From assembly GCF_030867145.1 (NCBI RefSeq), contig NC_134441.1, forward strand, positions 7,690,992-7,754,991: 64,000 bases of DNA, written 5' to 3'. Each line of letters begins with the position of its first letter. Position 1 is the first letter of the stretch. The notes under the pieces were generated by a model, which worked only from the letters and a program-made list of their open reading frames with translations, had not been told where the DNA came from and did not search any database. A program made the translations under genes and the position numbers. This DNA comes from Opisthocomus hoazin. Taxonomy: Eukaryota > Chordata > Aves > Opisthocomiformes > Opisthocomidae. Shown here piece by piece: positions 12,404 to 39,890 of this stretch.

Positions 12404-12445
12404 GATGCAAATAAGCTTCAAGACGGAGAAAAGCTGATTTGCATC
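12404..12445. promoter_or_regulatory. Palindrome of two POU octamers
   Basis: The left arm GATGCAAATAAGCTT (12404-12418) and the right arm AAGCTGATTTGCATC (12431-12445) are reverse complements at 14 of 15 positions, around a 12-nt spacer. Each arm holds a perfect octamer (ATGCAAAT / ATTTGCAT), the binding site of POU proteins such as OCT1. A regulatory role is inference; the palindrome itself is directly visible. Confidence 0.6.
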
Positions 12446-14213
12446 TTCTTTTAACACCCCGGTGCCACTGCACCAGTTTCTGGCTGTGGGGGACAGAGTC
12501 AGACCTAAAATCCCAGCGGAGACAAGACCACGGCCGCCTTTGAAAGAGCGATTAAACCCAGCCACCTCGTGCTCGCAGGGTGATAGAGGCAAAGCTGCTT
12601 TTGATGTGCAAATAACCTGCGGCAGCTCTCCCCACCAGCCTGCTCCCCTGCCTTACATCTGCCAGTCCCAACTGCAGACCCGAGGGGCAGGGGGGGGAAA
12701 CGTGCCCAGGGTTTGCTCTCCTCCCCTCCTCCATGAGCCGACAGCTGGCGTGTGCTTCTCGGAGGGACCCGACTGGCTGACATCCCTTGGCGGAGGGGGA
12801 TAAGACCCCCAGGCAGTCCTCATTAGTCACTACCACAAAAAAAAAAAAGAAAGAAAAAAGAAAAGCGCGTGTAAATGCACTCGGGCAGCAGCTGGGAGAT
12901 CAGCACGTCCCATTTAGCATGGTACCTGCTGTCTCCACGCCATGAAATATGGGACTGTTTGTTTAGCATCCATCTCAGCACCGCGCTGTGCCAGGGGCTG
13001 CCCGAGGACGGCTCACAGCACAGCCCGGCCCGACGCCACGCAGAGGGGCACCCCATCCACCCGGGCCTGAGCCCCCTGAGTTTTCCCACCCCATATTCCT
13101 GGTGAAGGGCTGTGTTCTCCACTCAGTGCTAAAATAGCTGTGCTGCAAGCCCCAGCCTGCTCCCGGGGCCTCCGGCTGCTGGGAGCTAGAGCTATTTTTG
13201 TCATTCCTCCCTCGCAGGGCCCTGTGCCAGGCTCAGGCTGTTCCTACCTGGGAGCTGCTAGTCTGTAGGACAGGCTCTGCTGCGAGCCGGGGACCTGCCC
13301 GCGCGCGGGGCGACGGCCATGCTCGGCCCGTGTTGGCAGCCGCGCTCCCCCAGCAGCCGGGGAGCAGGAGGCAGGAGGAAGATGGAGGTTTCTGCCCCAT
13401 TTCGAGTCTCCGGAGCCGGGGGAGAGCAGGCTCAGGTGTGCCCTGCGATCCCGGCGGGAGTCACGGCCGGCGAGGAGCGGCATGGAAGAGGGAGCTCAGC
13501 CACTTGCGTGCATGAGTCCAGCGGGCAGAGGGGACAGGTCAGAGCTGGATGTTGCCACCAAACCTCTCCCAGACAAACGCAGTCACGAAGGTTTAAACAG
13601 CAAGCGAGCCTGAATTTACCCCCTCAGTGAAGAGAGGAAGAGCCCCAGCAGGCTGGTTCTGTGCCTCGAAGCACAGCCTCCCCTGACCTTACACAGCCAG
13701 GCGAACCAGCACCAGCCCTGCCTGTTCCCCACGGGCACCGTTCGAAAACTCGGTGCGTTTGCAGTCAGTGGCATCCAAGCAAGCTAAGCAGCATCGGTGC
13801 ATGCTTCCAGGGGGTCTGGTTATTTCTGAAGCAGTTCTTGCACTGCTGTTTAAATATTTAATTAGAAAAAAAAGTGTTATTTCCAGGTGATACAGGACCT
13901 GAAACAGCCCTCTCTTTCTGGACTGCAGCACCACGGCTGACTGGGGAGCTGACCTGCGGCAGCTCGCCCCATCCCCGCCGCCGGCCGGGCGCGCAGTGCC
14001 GCTGCGTGGCTGCTGCGCTCCATCCAGCTCCGCGCTCGCCGGCCTCTCCCCGTGACAGCCAGCAGCTACGTCAGCCCCGGCGCAAAGCCTCCCTCGCCGT
14101 TTATATTCAGCCCAAACCTGGGACGAGCCGCGCTGTCATTGCGGGCTCACCCGCCTGCCCCGAGCCACGGAGCACATCGCGTTCTCTCCCCGTTGCCCCC
14201 ACCCGCTGCAAGT

Positions 14214-14515
14214 CAGTAGAGTCGGGGCCAAGCTCTTTTCAGTGGTGCCCAGTGACAGGACAAGGGGCAATGGGCACAAACTGAGCCACAGGAAGTTCCG
14301 TCTGAACATGAGGAGGAACTTCTTCCCTCTGAGGGTGACGGAGCACTGGAACAGGCTGCCCAGGGAGGTTGTGGAGTCTCCTTCTCCGGAGATATTCCAG
14401 ACCCACCTGGACATGGTGCTGTGCAGCCTGCTCTGGGTGACCCTGCTTCGGCAGGGGGTTGGACTAGATGACCCACAGAGGTCCCTTCCAACCCCTACTA
14501 TTCTGTGAATCGTCA
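14214..14515 (+). mobile_element. CR1 LINE 3'-end fragment
   Basis: This plus-strand copy covers the ORF2 tail ([38 protein letters not shown]) and ends in the CCTACTATTCTGTGA terminus at about 14510. It is 5'-truncated. Confidence 0.92.
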
Positions 14516-15965
14516 TTAATATCCTTCTAATTGCAGGAGCCCTTGTGCTTTGCTCCGTAACGCGTGCACATCTCCGGAGCCGTGAGATCCACGTGCAGGC
14601 GCCTGCCACGGCACTCACTCGCCCTGGGGAACGCCGCTTCAACCTTTGTCCCCGAAACCTGGCACCTGCGGAAGGATTTCAGCAACTCACTGGACTTTGG
14701 AATTCCTTCTCTTACTCATGTTTTTGAAACCTGTGTTACCAAGCACTGACGGCTGCCGTCAGTTCACGGGGTTACTCTTGTGTGCTAACCCCAGGCTCTC
14801 CCTCCAGACACAGCGACCGTAACTGAGCGGGTAAAGGGGTAGAAAAAGTGAAAAAAACCCACCGTTAAGCCATTAGACGTTTTTAGTACACTGGACCCTC
14901 CTTCCTCTGCATTAAATGAAGTCTTTCAAGCTCTGTGGGACAATCAAAGCCTTTATTAACGCTCAGGATATGGCATTTGAAATTTAGCGTCTCTCCCACT
15001 GAAAAATATCCTGCAGGAACCAGCTTGGACATTTAAAAGAGGTTTTTAAAAAAATGAGCTAATGTCTTTATCTACCTCAAGGCCTTGTACTTCTGTCCAA
15101 GGAACAGCTTGAATCACAGCTTAGTACAAGGTTTAAAAGAACAGACCTGCGACAGCCTGAGGCTTTTATCAGCCGGAACACAAGCTCTGGTTCACAGCGA
15201 CAGCGTCGGCGCAGCTCAGCGCATCGGGGCACAACGCTTTGAAGATGCAGAGCGGAATCAGCAGACAGGACAGGGGCTTTCTTCCCTCATTAAGGGACTG
15301 GATTTGACGTGAGCATTGTTCAGCCGAGGAAGGTGTGCTGGGCTTTGCCTGCGCTCTGGGGAGCTCGTCAGGGGAACCCCGGATCGCCCCGCTTCACACT
15401 GCCCTCAGCCTCCGCAGCAGGAGACCTCCCAGCAGCTCCTTCGCGCAAGGGACCGACGCCGGGGATCCCAGCACAGCCAGGTCCCAGCCTGCCTGCACAG
15501 AACACCCGACTAAACCGGCCCAGCCCCCTCGCAGTGGTGTGTGTACACAAAGTTTAAGGCCAGCGTCTGCCTGTGCTCAGTCTCCAGGAGCCTTTTAAGG
15601 CTTCCCAGCCTCCTCTAGCACAGGACTCTTGTCCAGACGCACGTGGAAGCGGTGGTGCCTCACCCTCCAGCATTCCTGCAAAGCCTTCGCCCGTGGCCGC
15701 ACCACCCACCCGCTCCACTGGCACAGCGCACTCCATCCTGAAGCTGAAGGCCAAATCCTGACCAACAAAAGCAAACAGCTCTGGTACTAACGTGGGGGTG
15801 GCTCACGTGGCCCTCACCAAGCACCTGGAGATGGAAGTGAGAAGTTTTTGGCAGATTACGAAGAGCTTCCTTGAGGTAAACAGGATCCCAGTGGCAAAGG
15901 ACATCTCAGCTGCTGCTGAAAGACCCAACGTTGTTTTCAACCACAGAATCAAAGGCATCCATTTT

Positions 15966-17470
15966 GTTCAACACTTTCCATATTTAATTTATTTAGATAT
16001 TCTCTACATTAAAGTATTCTCATGCCAACACTTCCGACCTCCCATCCCCACCTCAAGAAAAATAGACTTGACACAGCTTTAGGGTGGAATGCATTGGAAT
16101 AAAGTTGCTATTGCATCCAAGTTACAGAGAACACGGAACAAACTATAGAAAGAACTGCACAAAGGAGACGTCAGGGAAAGCTGGAATTAGTACACCGTCG
16201 CTCGAGTCATGTTAGCACCTTCCTAGACAAGCACTGAAGGCGTTCAGAGAGGTGCAACATGCTTTGGTTAGCGAGACCAGAGCTTAGACTACATTGAGCC
16301 TGGAGAAAAGCAAGAAAGCCTGCCAGCACCGGGCTCGGAGCCTCATCTGAGCCAATCCAACACCGCTGAATGGACTAGCCAAGCTTGCGGGGTCTGGGAA
16401 TGCCGAGCGCTCCTGGCTAGCCAAGTCTGTGCCTGGAGTGCAAACCACAGCAGCTTCAAACACGACTGCGGACCCGGTGCCACCTGGAGCATGCTGTATA
16501 ACACAGAATTCAAAATATCCACCACACACGAAGTTGCTTTCTCCCGTTGCATCGTTTAGTACGAGACATACTTTAACAGCCGACCTCCCACCAGTACAAC
16601 TGGGTCAGGTACAAGAGCTTTTCACGTCTCATAATCCCCTTCAGTAGCAGCACAAAGCCTTGAATTACCTTGTTTTGCCCACTGGGACACTACTGATCCT
16701 GTAACGCTTTAGCTGCTGTTTCATGCCTCTGGTATTTCCAGAATTCAAAGGAAAAAAAAAAAGGTGAGTAGGAAACTTACTCTGCAAACTGCAATTTAAA
16801 TCCTTTAATTCAGCAATTAAGCCTTATCATGCTACCTTCAGGCAGCAACCCACCGGCCTGTGACCTTTGAAAAGACCCTTTGCTCGTGGAAAAGCACCCA
16901 GCGTGCCTACTAGTGTTCTCGGTTCACACATAGCTTTAAGAATCTCAAGCCAGTTAAAAACCAGTGACTTGCAGTTTTCAGAAAGGGACGTTGTCACGCA
17001 CCACGCTTTCCACCCAGCAGCCCGGTCTCCAGGCCCAGCAGCAGGACATCTGTGCTACCAGCAGCACGGCAACTGCGCAGGGTCAGACTGGGCAGATGCT
17101 TTGGACAAAGGAAGCCACACTGGCTCTTTCATGTTTTCTAACCCATGTGCTCCCGGTTCCAAGGTGAAGATTTGCACTTTCTGGCAATCCTCAGACATTC
17201 CCTGGAAATGTCTGCAACAGGTCCAGTTCAAAAACCAAGCTTCCCGATAGCTATTGCACATCTGTAAGAGCTGGCCTAAAGATGTTCCTGAAGATCCAGG
17301 CTTCGGAAGAAGGGATATTTTAAAAACTGGTATCAGTGTACATTGGAACACTGGCACAAAAAGTCACCTATTCTTGGTTTTAATTGTAAGGGCGACAAGT
17401 AAACACCAACACATGAAAAAAGAAAACAAACAGCATTTCACAGAGCAAGGAGTCAGAGATGAAGCTGTGG
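15966..17470 (-). other. ATP6V1B2: Probable 3' UTR of ATP6V1B2
   Basis: On the minus strand the stretch after the stop (17471) is AT-richer than the flanks and carries no plausible exon. An AATAAA signal lies at 15988-15993 (TTTATT on the plus strand). A 3' UTR of about 1.5 kb is inferred from this. Confidence 0.55.
15988..15993 (-). terminator. ATP6V1B2: Polyadenylation signal AATAAA, ATP6V1B2
   Basis: Read on the minus strand the hexamer is AATAAA, in an AT-rich context about 1.48 kb downstream of the stop codon. Nearer weak signals cannot be excluded. Confidence 0.5.
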
Positions 17471-25642
<8,172 letters not shown>

Positions 25643-25800
25643 CTTCTCCGCCGCCCCGGCCCCCGCGCGCTGCCGCGCATGCGCTGATATAGCGCCGCCG
25701 CGCAGGCCCCGCCCCCCCAGCGCCCCCAGCCGGGCCGGGAACGGCGGGAGCTGGCCGGGGTGCTGGGGGGGGCGGCGGCGGGGCAGAGGGGCGGGGAGAG

Positions 25801-25866
25801 GGGGCAGGGGCAGGGGCAGGGGCAGGGGCAGGGGCAGGGGCAGGGGCAGGGGCAGGGGCAGGGGCA
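25801..25866 (+). repeat. (GGGGCA) hexanucleotide repeat, 11 perfect copies
   Basis: Eleven uninterrupted copies of GGGGCA run from 25801 to 25866, beginning about 160 bp upstream of the ATP6V1B2 start codon. Each unit has a run of four G residues, so the plus strand can form G-quadruplexes. The repeat passes into a GGGGAA/GGGAGA purine tract without a break. Confidence 0.95.
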
Positions 25867-26315
25867 GGGGAAGGGAGAGGGAGAGGGAGAAGGGGAAGGG
25901 AGAGGGAGAAGGGGAAGGGGAAGGGGAAGAAAAGGGAAAGGTCAAAGGGAAAGAGAAAGAAAAAGGAAAAGGAACAGGAAAAGGGAATAGAAAAGGAAAA
26001 GACAAATGGAAAGGGAAAGGAAAAGGGAGGGAACGGAAAACAGGAAAAGGAGAGAAGCAGGAAAGGAAAAAAATAAAAGGAAAGCAAAAGAGAGAAGAAA
26101 AAAAGAGAAACAGGGGAAGGAGGGAAGGAGGGAAGGAGGGAGGGAGGGAGGGAGGGAGGGAGGGAGGGAGGGAGGGAAGGAAAGGAAGGAAGGAAGGAAG
26201 GAAGGAAGGAAGGAAGGAAGCAAGGAAGGAAGGAAGGAAGGAAGGAAGGAAGGAAGGAAGGAAGGAAGGAAGGAAGGAAGGAAGGAAGGAAGGAAGGAAG
26301 GAAGGAAGGAAGGAA
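25867..26315 (+). repeat. Polypurine low-complexity tract with (GGGA)n and (GGAA)n
   Basis: Almost every base on the plus strand is a purine. The tract moves from GGGA/GAAAAG mixtures to (GGGA)n at about 26117-26176 and then to about 35 copies of (GGAA)n from 26174 to 26315, with a single break at 26221. Frames of up to 253 codons (KEGRKEGRKEG type) that cross it are artefacts of the repeat. Confidence 0.95.
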
Positions 26316-29300
26316 GTTAACTAATTAACAGCAAGCAAAGGAGTGACTCAGCTGAAAAAAGGCGAGCAGAGCCCTGGCCTCCCACCCAGGTGACCCCCCA
26401 GCCATGCCCTGGGCAGGGGTGCAAGGGGATTTTGGGGCCCTCTCTGCCCGGCTGGGCAGGGCTCTGGCGCTGGGCTTTGCTGTCCTCACACCTCAGCCGT
26501 GCCTTCATGGCTCGGCTCCAATCTAAACCAGCGCTTTGATCTACGAGCGTAGCGGTAGCTGCTTAGGGGAGATGGAAGACAAGAAATAAAGCAGGAACTG
26601 GCAACGAGACAGGGCTGTCGATGGAAACACCCCACGTGCACTGATGCCTCATGCTCAGACATCACGGGCTGACTGGTACAATGGTATAAAATACAGAATG
26701 AGAGCTGCCTTACCCCCTCATCCTTTAATTTAATAAAAAAAGGCAGTGGGTTATTTGTGAACACCTTTCTCTAGAACACCATTCGTCTGTCAACCTTCTA
26801 TTTCCTTACGGGTTTTGTATCTCTTCACACATCTTAAACTGTAACAGTTGTTGTTTGTTCTCCTCCCTGTTTAGCAGTGAGGCAGAATTATTTGACGTTA
26901 TAAAACAATATTCTATCTCCTTCTATGCTAAAAACAGAAATATTTCAGGGGAACTTGTTTTCAAAGAGATATTGGCAATTCTGTGCTCGTTTGGGGGAGC
27001 AACAAAGTACCAGGGGCTGGTGAGACCGATGGAAAAAACCCCAAACCATCGCACCAGAAACTGTTTGGCTAAGGAGGGAGTAAACACAATAAATAATCCC
27101 CAGACAAAGGGACAACGCTGTCAAGTGGATTAAACACAAAACTGGCTGGCATTGGCCAGGTTTCAGCTCTCCTTCTAACGCAACGTGACCTTGAGCACAT
27201 TACCGAGCCCTCCTGTTTGTCAGCAGTCGAAAGGACTTCACAAAACACGAACCAGCAGGACTCGCTCAACGGCAGCCTCCAGGGCTGCTCCAGCGGCACC
27301 GCTCTGCAGACCGTTTCCACCTGCCTGCAAAGCCCGGCCTAAAAGCTGCCCCAGGGATGCAAAACGCCCAGCTGCTCAAAACAGACCTTTTTTGTGTTTT
27401 AAATATTTTTATTCGGTTCTTACCAGTCTGGCAGGCTGAGAAAATTTGCCTCGTGGGCTAACAACAAAACAGCTTTTGAGAGGACGACGCAAACCGGCCC
27501 ACCGGAGAGCAGAAGGCAACAGGCAGCGGCCAGCAGCAGGGCAGCGGATCCTGCGCCGGGTAACAGGAACCTCCTGGTAATGGAAATATCAGCAGAGAGG
27601 GATTTTAAAGAAAAGGACGGTTTTAGGGGTGCCTGTGCCCATCTCTGCTCACGCTGTCGTGTTCAGCCGACCCCGGGCTGGCGGTGTTACGTCTAGCAGC
27701 CATTCGTCTCACGCTGCTTTGTAAAACGCTGCTTTGTGCTGCAACGCAGGAGCCGCCGCCGCGCAGCGGATGTATTTCACCGCACCTTCGAGGTGAGTCA
27801 GCAGCAGACAGCAATCTCGCCGAGCAAAGCCCGCTGTCGACTGAATTCTCCGGAATTGCAATCAGCCTGCAGAGCCAGCGTGAGGTCTGCTATCAGCGCT
27901 TTTTCAGACCCACATCCTACGCTGGGCCTCGAGACAGCCCATAAATTGTCTTCTACTTTTCATTACATCAGAAATGTTCACTATACTTTACTACCTCAGT
28001 CTGGCCAGGAAGAAAATTGTAGTCATTTTTTTTCCGTAGTGTTATTGAAAGAAAAAATTCATGGCAAACATTTATAATGGTTAAAAAAACCCACCAACCT
28101 CGAAAAGAACTGCCTGGAAAAATCTGACAGACCCATGGAAATGCTTCCAAAGCACATCTGAGTAAGCTTTCCCGTCGTCTCTGCAAAACAAGTGACCTGG
28201 CACTGCAGTCTCCTTCGGCTGCCTAGGGCTGCCAAATGAGATGGGGTCCTGGCCTGGGGGCCTACGAAAGAAAAAGATAACACTAATAACAATAACTGTC
28301 TCCACATGCCTCCCCTCACCTGAAGGAGAATCTGAACTATTTTCTGTCCAGAGCCCAAGGTACAGCTGAGCAATTCTGAGCTTCCTCAGCAGATGGTAGT
28401 GCTGCACTGCTCATCCTCTCTCTACCTTGCAGATATTTAGAAAGCCATTTCCAGCCCTAGCCATTCAATTCTCAGCTCATGAAACATATTTAAAGGCTTC
28501 AGCTTCTGCTCTAATGCACACCCAGGGAATTCCTTGGTAGGATGCACTCATCTCACGTTATTGGCAATAGTTTTTGGCCATGCAGAAGCCAGATAAATTG
28601 CCTCAATGGCAGATTTACGTGCCAAGAGAGAAAAGGTGAATATGTTCAGGATTTATTTTCTTCCTCTGCGGTAAATCTCTGTACCCTGAATAAATGATGG
28701 TATCAGTTTTGGTTTAAAAAAGAAATCATGGAGCAAAGTGTCAAAAGTTTAAGAAAACAGAAATGATGGAAGGAAAGAGATCACATTTCCAATGGCATTT
28801 GCAGTACCTCACCCATGCAGGGATATAATTTTCCCCCCAGCTTTACTTATGAGAAATCGGCCTGGTTAGTCCAAGAAGTATCTCCTTGTCCCTGGAGACA
28901 AAGCAGACAACCTAACGGCACCCCACTGCCGGCATCCCCCCGCGGGGAAGACGCAAGGGCAGAACTCAGATGGGGAGGGATCACAACCTGCTGACACCCA
29001 GGGGAGAGGCGAGATTCCCCCACACCTCTCAGAAAGCGTGGCCTGGATCCGTGCATTCTGGCCTTAAAAACATTTCCATCCGCTATGAACACTTAGCATC
29101 ACACTCGCAATTTTGGAAATCCTGAAAAGCTGATCTACGTTGTGGACTAGGCAAAGGCAGCTTGTCAGCATCCTATGGACCAGCCCACAGCCTGAGAGTC
29201 AGCGACCCTAAACTTTTCTCTTTTCCTTTTGAGGAAGAGCTCTCTTTCAGTTTATTTTCCTTCTACCGCTAAAAACATTCAGCACATAAAGCAAAAAACC

Positions 29301-29919
29301 TGCCTGCGAAGGGATGCTTAGGAGGGAGCTCCTTGTCCCGCGTCCTGCGGGAGAAGCACGACGCTGGTAGCGCCTGCTGCGGGGGCTGCTGGACGCGCAG
29401 CTCCTTGCCCTCCCTTTGCAGGCTGTAAACCAGTGCAGATCCCCCTGCAAAGCCTCCCCGCAGACCCTCCAGCAAAACCCCCCAGCTGCTGCCTTTTCGG
29501 CTGTGAATCCTGCAGAAGCCTCTCCCCCACACAGAGCGAGTCCTTCCCCGCTCGCTGGCTGATGCCTGGCCCTCATCACGCGCCTGGTGCGACACGCACA
29601 CGCCCAGCCCACGCACCGGCAACTGCCAACGTCCACGGGCTCAGCCCAGTAAACACACACGTACGGCCCACAGTGACGCACAAACACGTACAGAGGGAGC
29701 AGCCAAGAGCGACTGATGCGATGTCCCTCTCTCATTAAATTGCGCTCCCCGAGTTTTGGAGTTCAGCAACGAGCCCTGGTCTCGCCAGTGAAATCTGCCT
29801 GGTTTTACGCTGGGATGGGTAACACAGAGTCACGGGTGGAACAAGGGCAGCCGCAACAGGACAAGCAGCATCAGGCAGCAAGGCGACAGCCGTCAGTCAC
29901 TGGACAGCAGTCCAAGACT

Positions 29920-30315
29920 GGGAGCTGGGCTTGTTCAGCCTGAAGAAGAGAAGGCTGCGAGGGGACCTTAGAAATGCCTACAAATATCTGCAGGGTGGGT
30001 GTCAGGAGGATGGGGCCAAGCTCTTTTCAGTGGTGCCCAGTGACAGGACAAGGGGCAATGGACACAAAGTGAGGCACAGGAAGTTCCGTCTGAACATGAG
30101 GAAGAACTTCTTCCCTCTGAGGGTGACGGAGCACTGGAACAGGCTGCCCAGGGAGGTTGTGGAGTCTCCTTCTCTAGAGATATTCAAGACCTCCCTGGAC
30201 AAGGTCCTGTGCAGCCTGCTGTAGGTGACCCTGCTTCGGCAGGAGGGTTGGACTAGATGGCCCACAGAGGTCCCTTCCAACCCCTACTATTCTGTGATTC
30301 TGTGGTTCTGTGAAG
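29920..30315 (+). mobile_element. CR1 LINE 3'-end fragment
   Basis: This plus-strand copy begins in the ORF2 tail ([20 protein letters not shown]) and runs through [12 protein letters not shown] and [20 protein letters not shown] to a repeated terminus of the type ATTCTGTGATTCTGTGGTTCTGTGA. The small tandem repeat at its end is the normal CR1 3' end. Confidence 0.93.
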
Positions 30316-30930
30316 ACCTAGACTATTATGTATTTTATAAACACATCTCCCAGGGCCATTTAACGATGCCAGCCTCGCCTCCCAGTGATGAATCCGTTCG
30401 CTGCCACTCGTTGCCACCCGCCGACGGGGCAGAGCTGGCTTCCCCCACAGAGGAGGTGTGCAGGGCGGTGCGCTCAGACCCAGGCAAGAGTTAAGGTGCT
30501 CAGAGAGAGATAAGCGTTGATGAAAGCCTGGAGAGCGGGTGCCTCTGCTGCAGATAAACACTCCTGCCTCTCTCCTCCCCGTCCCCCTCAGCCCACCCCA
30601 CCGTCCTGCTCTGACGCAGAGGGAGCTGCAGGGCTGAATGAAACTTGTTTGAGGTTCCAATTAAATCTCCATGGAAGAGGGACACTCATATCCTCTTCTG
30701 ATAAAAGGTAATCATAAATCCGCCGGGAGCAGCGGCTGCAGACCACACCACCTCCCGCAGCAGCCGCCGGCTCCTCGCACCGAGATGGGCTCCATGGTAA
30801 GAGTTCGTTTTCCTCTGCTCCACGCAACAGGTTTGCATTGAGGACAGGGTTTGTGGCTGGAGACATAAGAGCTGCATTAGCCTACGTGTCTTTACTCTGT
30901 GCTTCCTTACTCTTTCTCTCTCCCTCTGTT

Positions 30931-30950
30931 TATATATATATATATATACA
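30931..30950. repeat. (AT)n microsatellite
   Basis: About ten AT dinucleotides follow a pyrimidine-rich tract (TCTTTCTCTCTCCCTCTG). Confidence 0.9.
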
Positions 30951-31838
30951 CGTCTTCTCTTCCATTAATTTTATTATTTGGTATTTACTAGTACTCAGAG
31001 GTCCGGTGAGAAAACATCCCTGTTTCCAAACTATGTGACTTCTGTGGCATTCATATTTGATGATAGAAGGTTTGGATGATTTGCGCTTTTTTTATTAAAA
31101 ATTCATAAATATCATTGCCTTTCAGGAAGCCACAGCATTATTGGAAAGAGTGATAGCTCAGACTCAGCTCCATCCATTTTGCCACTTAGTCTCTGAAGTG
31201 CCTAAGAGCTATAAGAACGTAAATGGCTGTTTGGTTGGTTTAGTGCAAATTTCTGACTGATATTTTCAGTGTGACCAAGCAAGCAATCTTCTCTCGGTCC
31301 CTCTGAAACTCTGATCTTAATCACGTATGTTAGGCTTTTAAGTCCTGTGTCTTGCCATGACATTTCAATTAGGTCAAATGAACAGACATGTAAGGTAAAT
31401 GAATTTCCTTTGAGACCGAATTTAATCTCCAAAGAACAAACATGGAATAAAAGATGTAGAGATTACCACAGATAAACTACCGGCTTGGTCTGCGCTTTGA
31501 GTCTTTGGAAGAAGACGTAAATGATGCCTTGAAGCAGGTACAAGATGTCTCAGGTGTGGGAATGGGTTAGAGCACACTCCATCTGCTGCTTTAAATGCAA
31601 GCTTGATACAACCACAGTCTTTGGCAGCAAAGCTGGTGGTCCCAGCTCCTAGGGAACAGCACCCAGCTCTTGGAGGGCACAGATGCTATGTGACCTCAGG
31701 AGCTGCCTTCTCAAGGGAGAAGCCATGAGCTGCAGGAGGTTGTAACCCAGAGTGTTTTCTTCAAAGGCTGTAGGAGACCTTCAGCCCTGAAGACCAGGAG
31801 CCAGCAGGACGCAGGCTGTGAGCTCCAGGCTCCTGGCC

Positions 31839-39145
<7,307 letters not shown>

Positions 39146-39890
39146 CAAGCGCAAGGACGCGTGCCCCGTTTTGAAGCTATGTTACGTTTACAGAACATGG
39201 ATGTATCAGCACCCAGGAATAACCCAGCCTCCCCCAAGACTTGTGGACACGGGACGGACAGAGGCTGCATCGTTGGCCTCTTCTCTCGGCCACGCAAGCC
39301 CCGCAGGGAGCAGAGACCCAGGATTTGGAGGCTCTATCCGTTTAGTCAAGCCACTCATTTGCTGTGTGACTTCTAGGCATGTTACCCAAACTCACTACAT
39401 CTTATCTGTAAAAAAAAATTACAGAGATGAGGAGAATCACATCATCCTGTCCTGCAAAACAACACTGTCTTGGGCACAGCCCACCCACGGAGCAGGGGTA
39501 ATACACTGCTCCCAGAAGAGTCCAATGGCATTTGTTAATGTCTTTAAAGTGCTGAATGTTCTGGAAAGAAAAGCACTGGAGAAAACAAAATTGAAATCAG
39601 CAGTATCAGCTTTGAGAGGCTTCTTTCTCCAGATTCTGCCACAATCCCCAGCACAAAACCCTCCTGTAGCAGCGGGGCGCTACCCATCCGTGTCACTGCC
39701 AGCCCGTCAGTGAAGCGGGCACTGCACCGGTAACGTGCACCACACGCCTCTGCGGACACTTAGAAGAAATGTTCCTTGCTGCCTCGGTACAGCTTTACGT
39801 CTTGTGATATTTGTGTGCCACTTACGGCTGCTTGCGTGTCCTTTCCAACATCCATTAACTCATTTATTTTAAGAACTCTAATAAATTCAG
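39146..39890 (+). other. SLC18A1: 3' UTR of SLC18A1
   Basis: This stretch follows the TAG stop at 39143-39145 and has no coding character. The first canonical signal is AATAAA at 39880-39885. The extent is inferred from that signal. Confidence 0.6.
39880..39885 (+). terminator. SLC18A1: Polyadenylation signal AATAAA, SLC18A1
   Basis: The hexamer lies about 735 nt after the SLC18A1 stop codon in an AT-rich stretch. Confidence 0.55.

Larger units (their letters stand above)
10576..15965. other. Intergenic region between LZTS1 and ATP6V1B2
   Basis: The 3' ends of the two genes face each other across this 5.4 kb. I find no coding exon. It contains an octamer palindrome (12404-12445), an A-rich run near 12837-12865, and one plus-strand CR1 fragment (14214-14515). 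Confidence 0.6.
26316..31838. other. Region between ATP6V1B2 and SLC18A1, no gene recognised
   Basis: No frame shows similarity to a family I know and none forms a spliced chain. The region holds one CR1 copy (29920-30315) and an (AT)n run (30931-30950). It must include the SLC18A1 promoter and probably its noncoding 5' exon, neither of which I can place. Confidence 0.5.

Noticed and set aside
26316-26329. GTTAACTAATTAAC as an HNF1 site
   Set aside because: The half-sites are one base too far apart compared with GTTAATNATTAAC, and it lies at the edge of a simple repeat.
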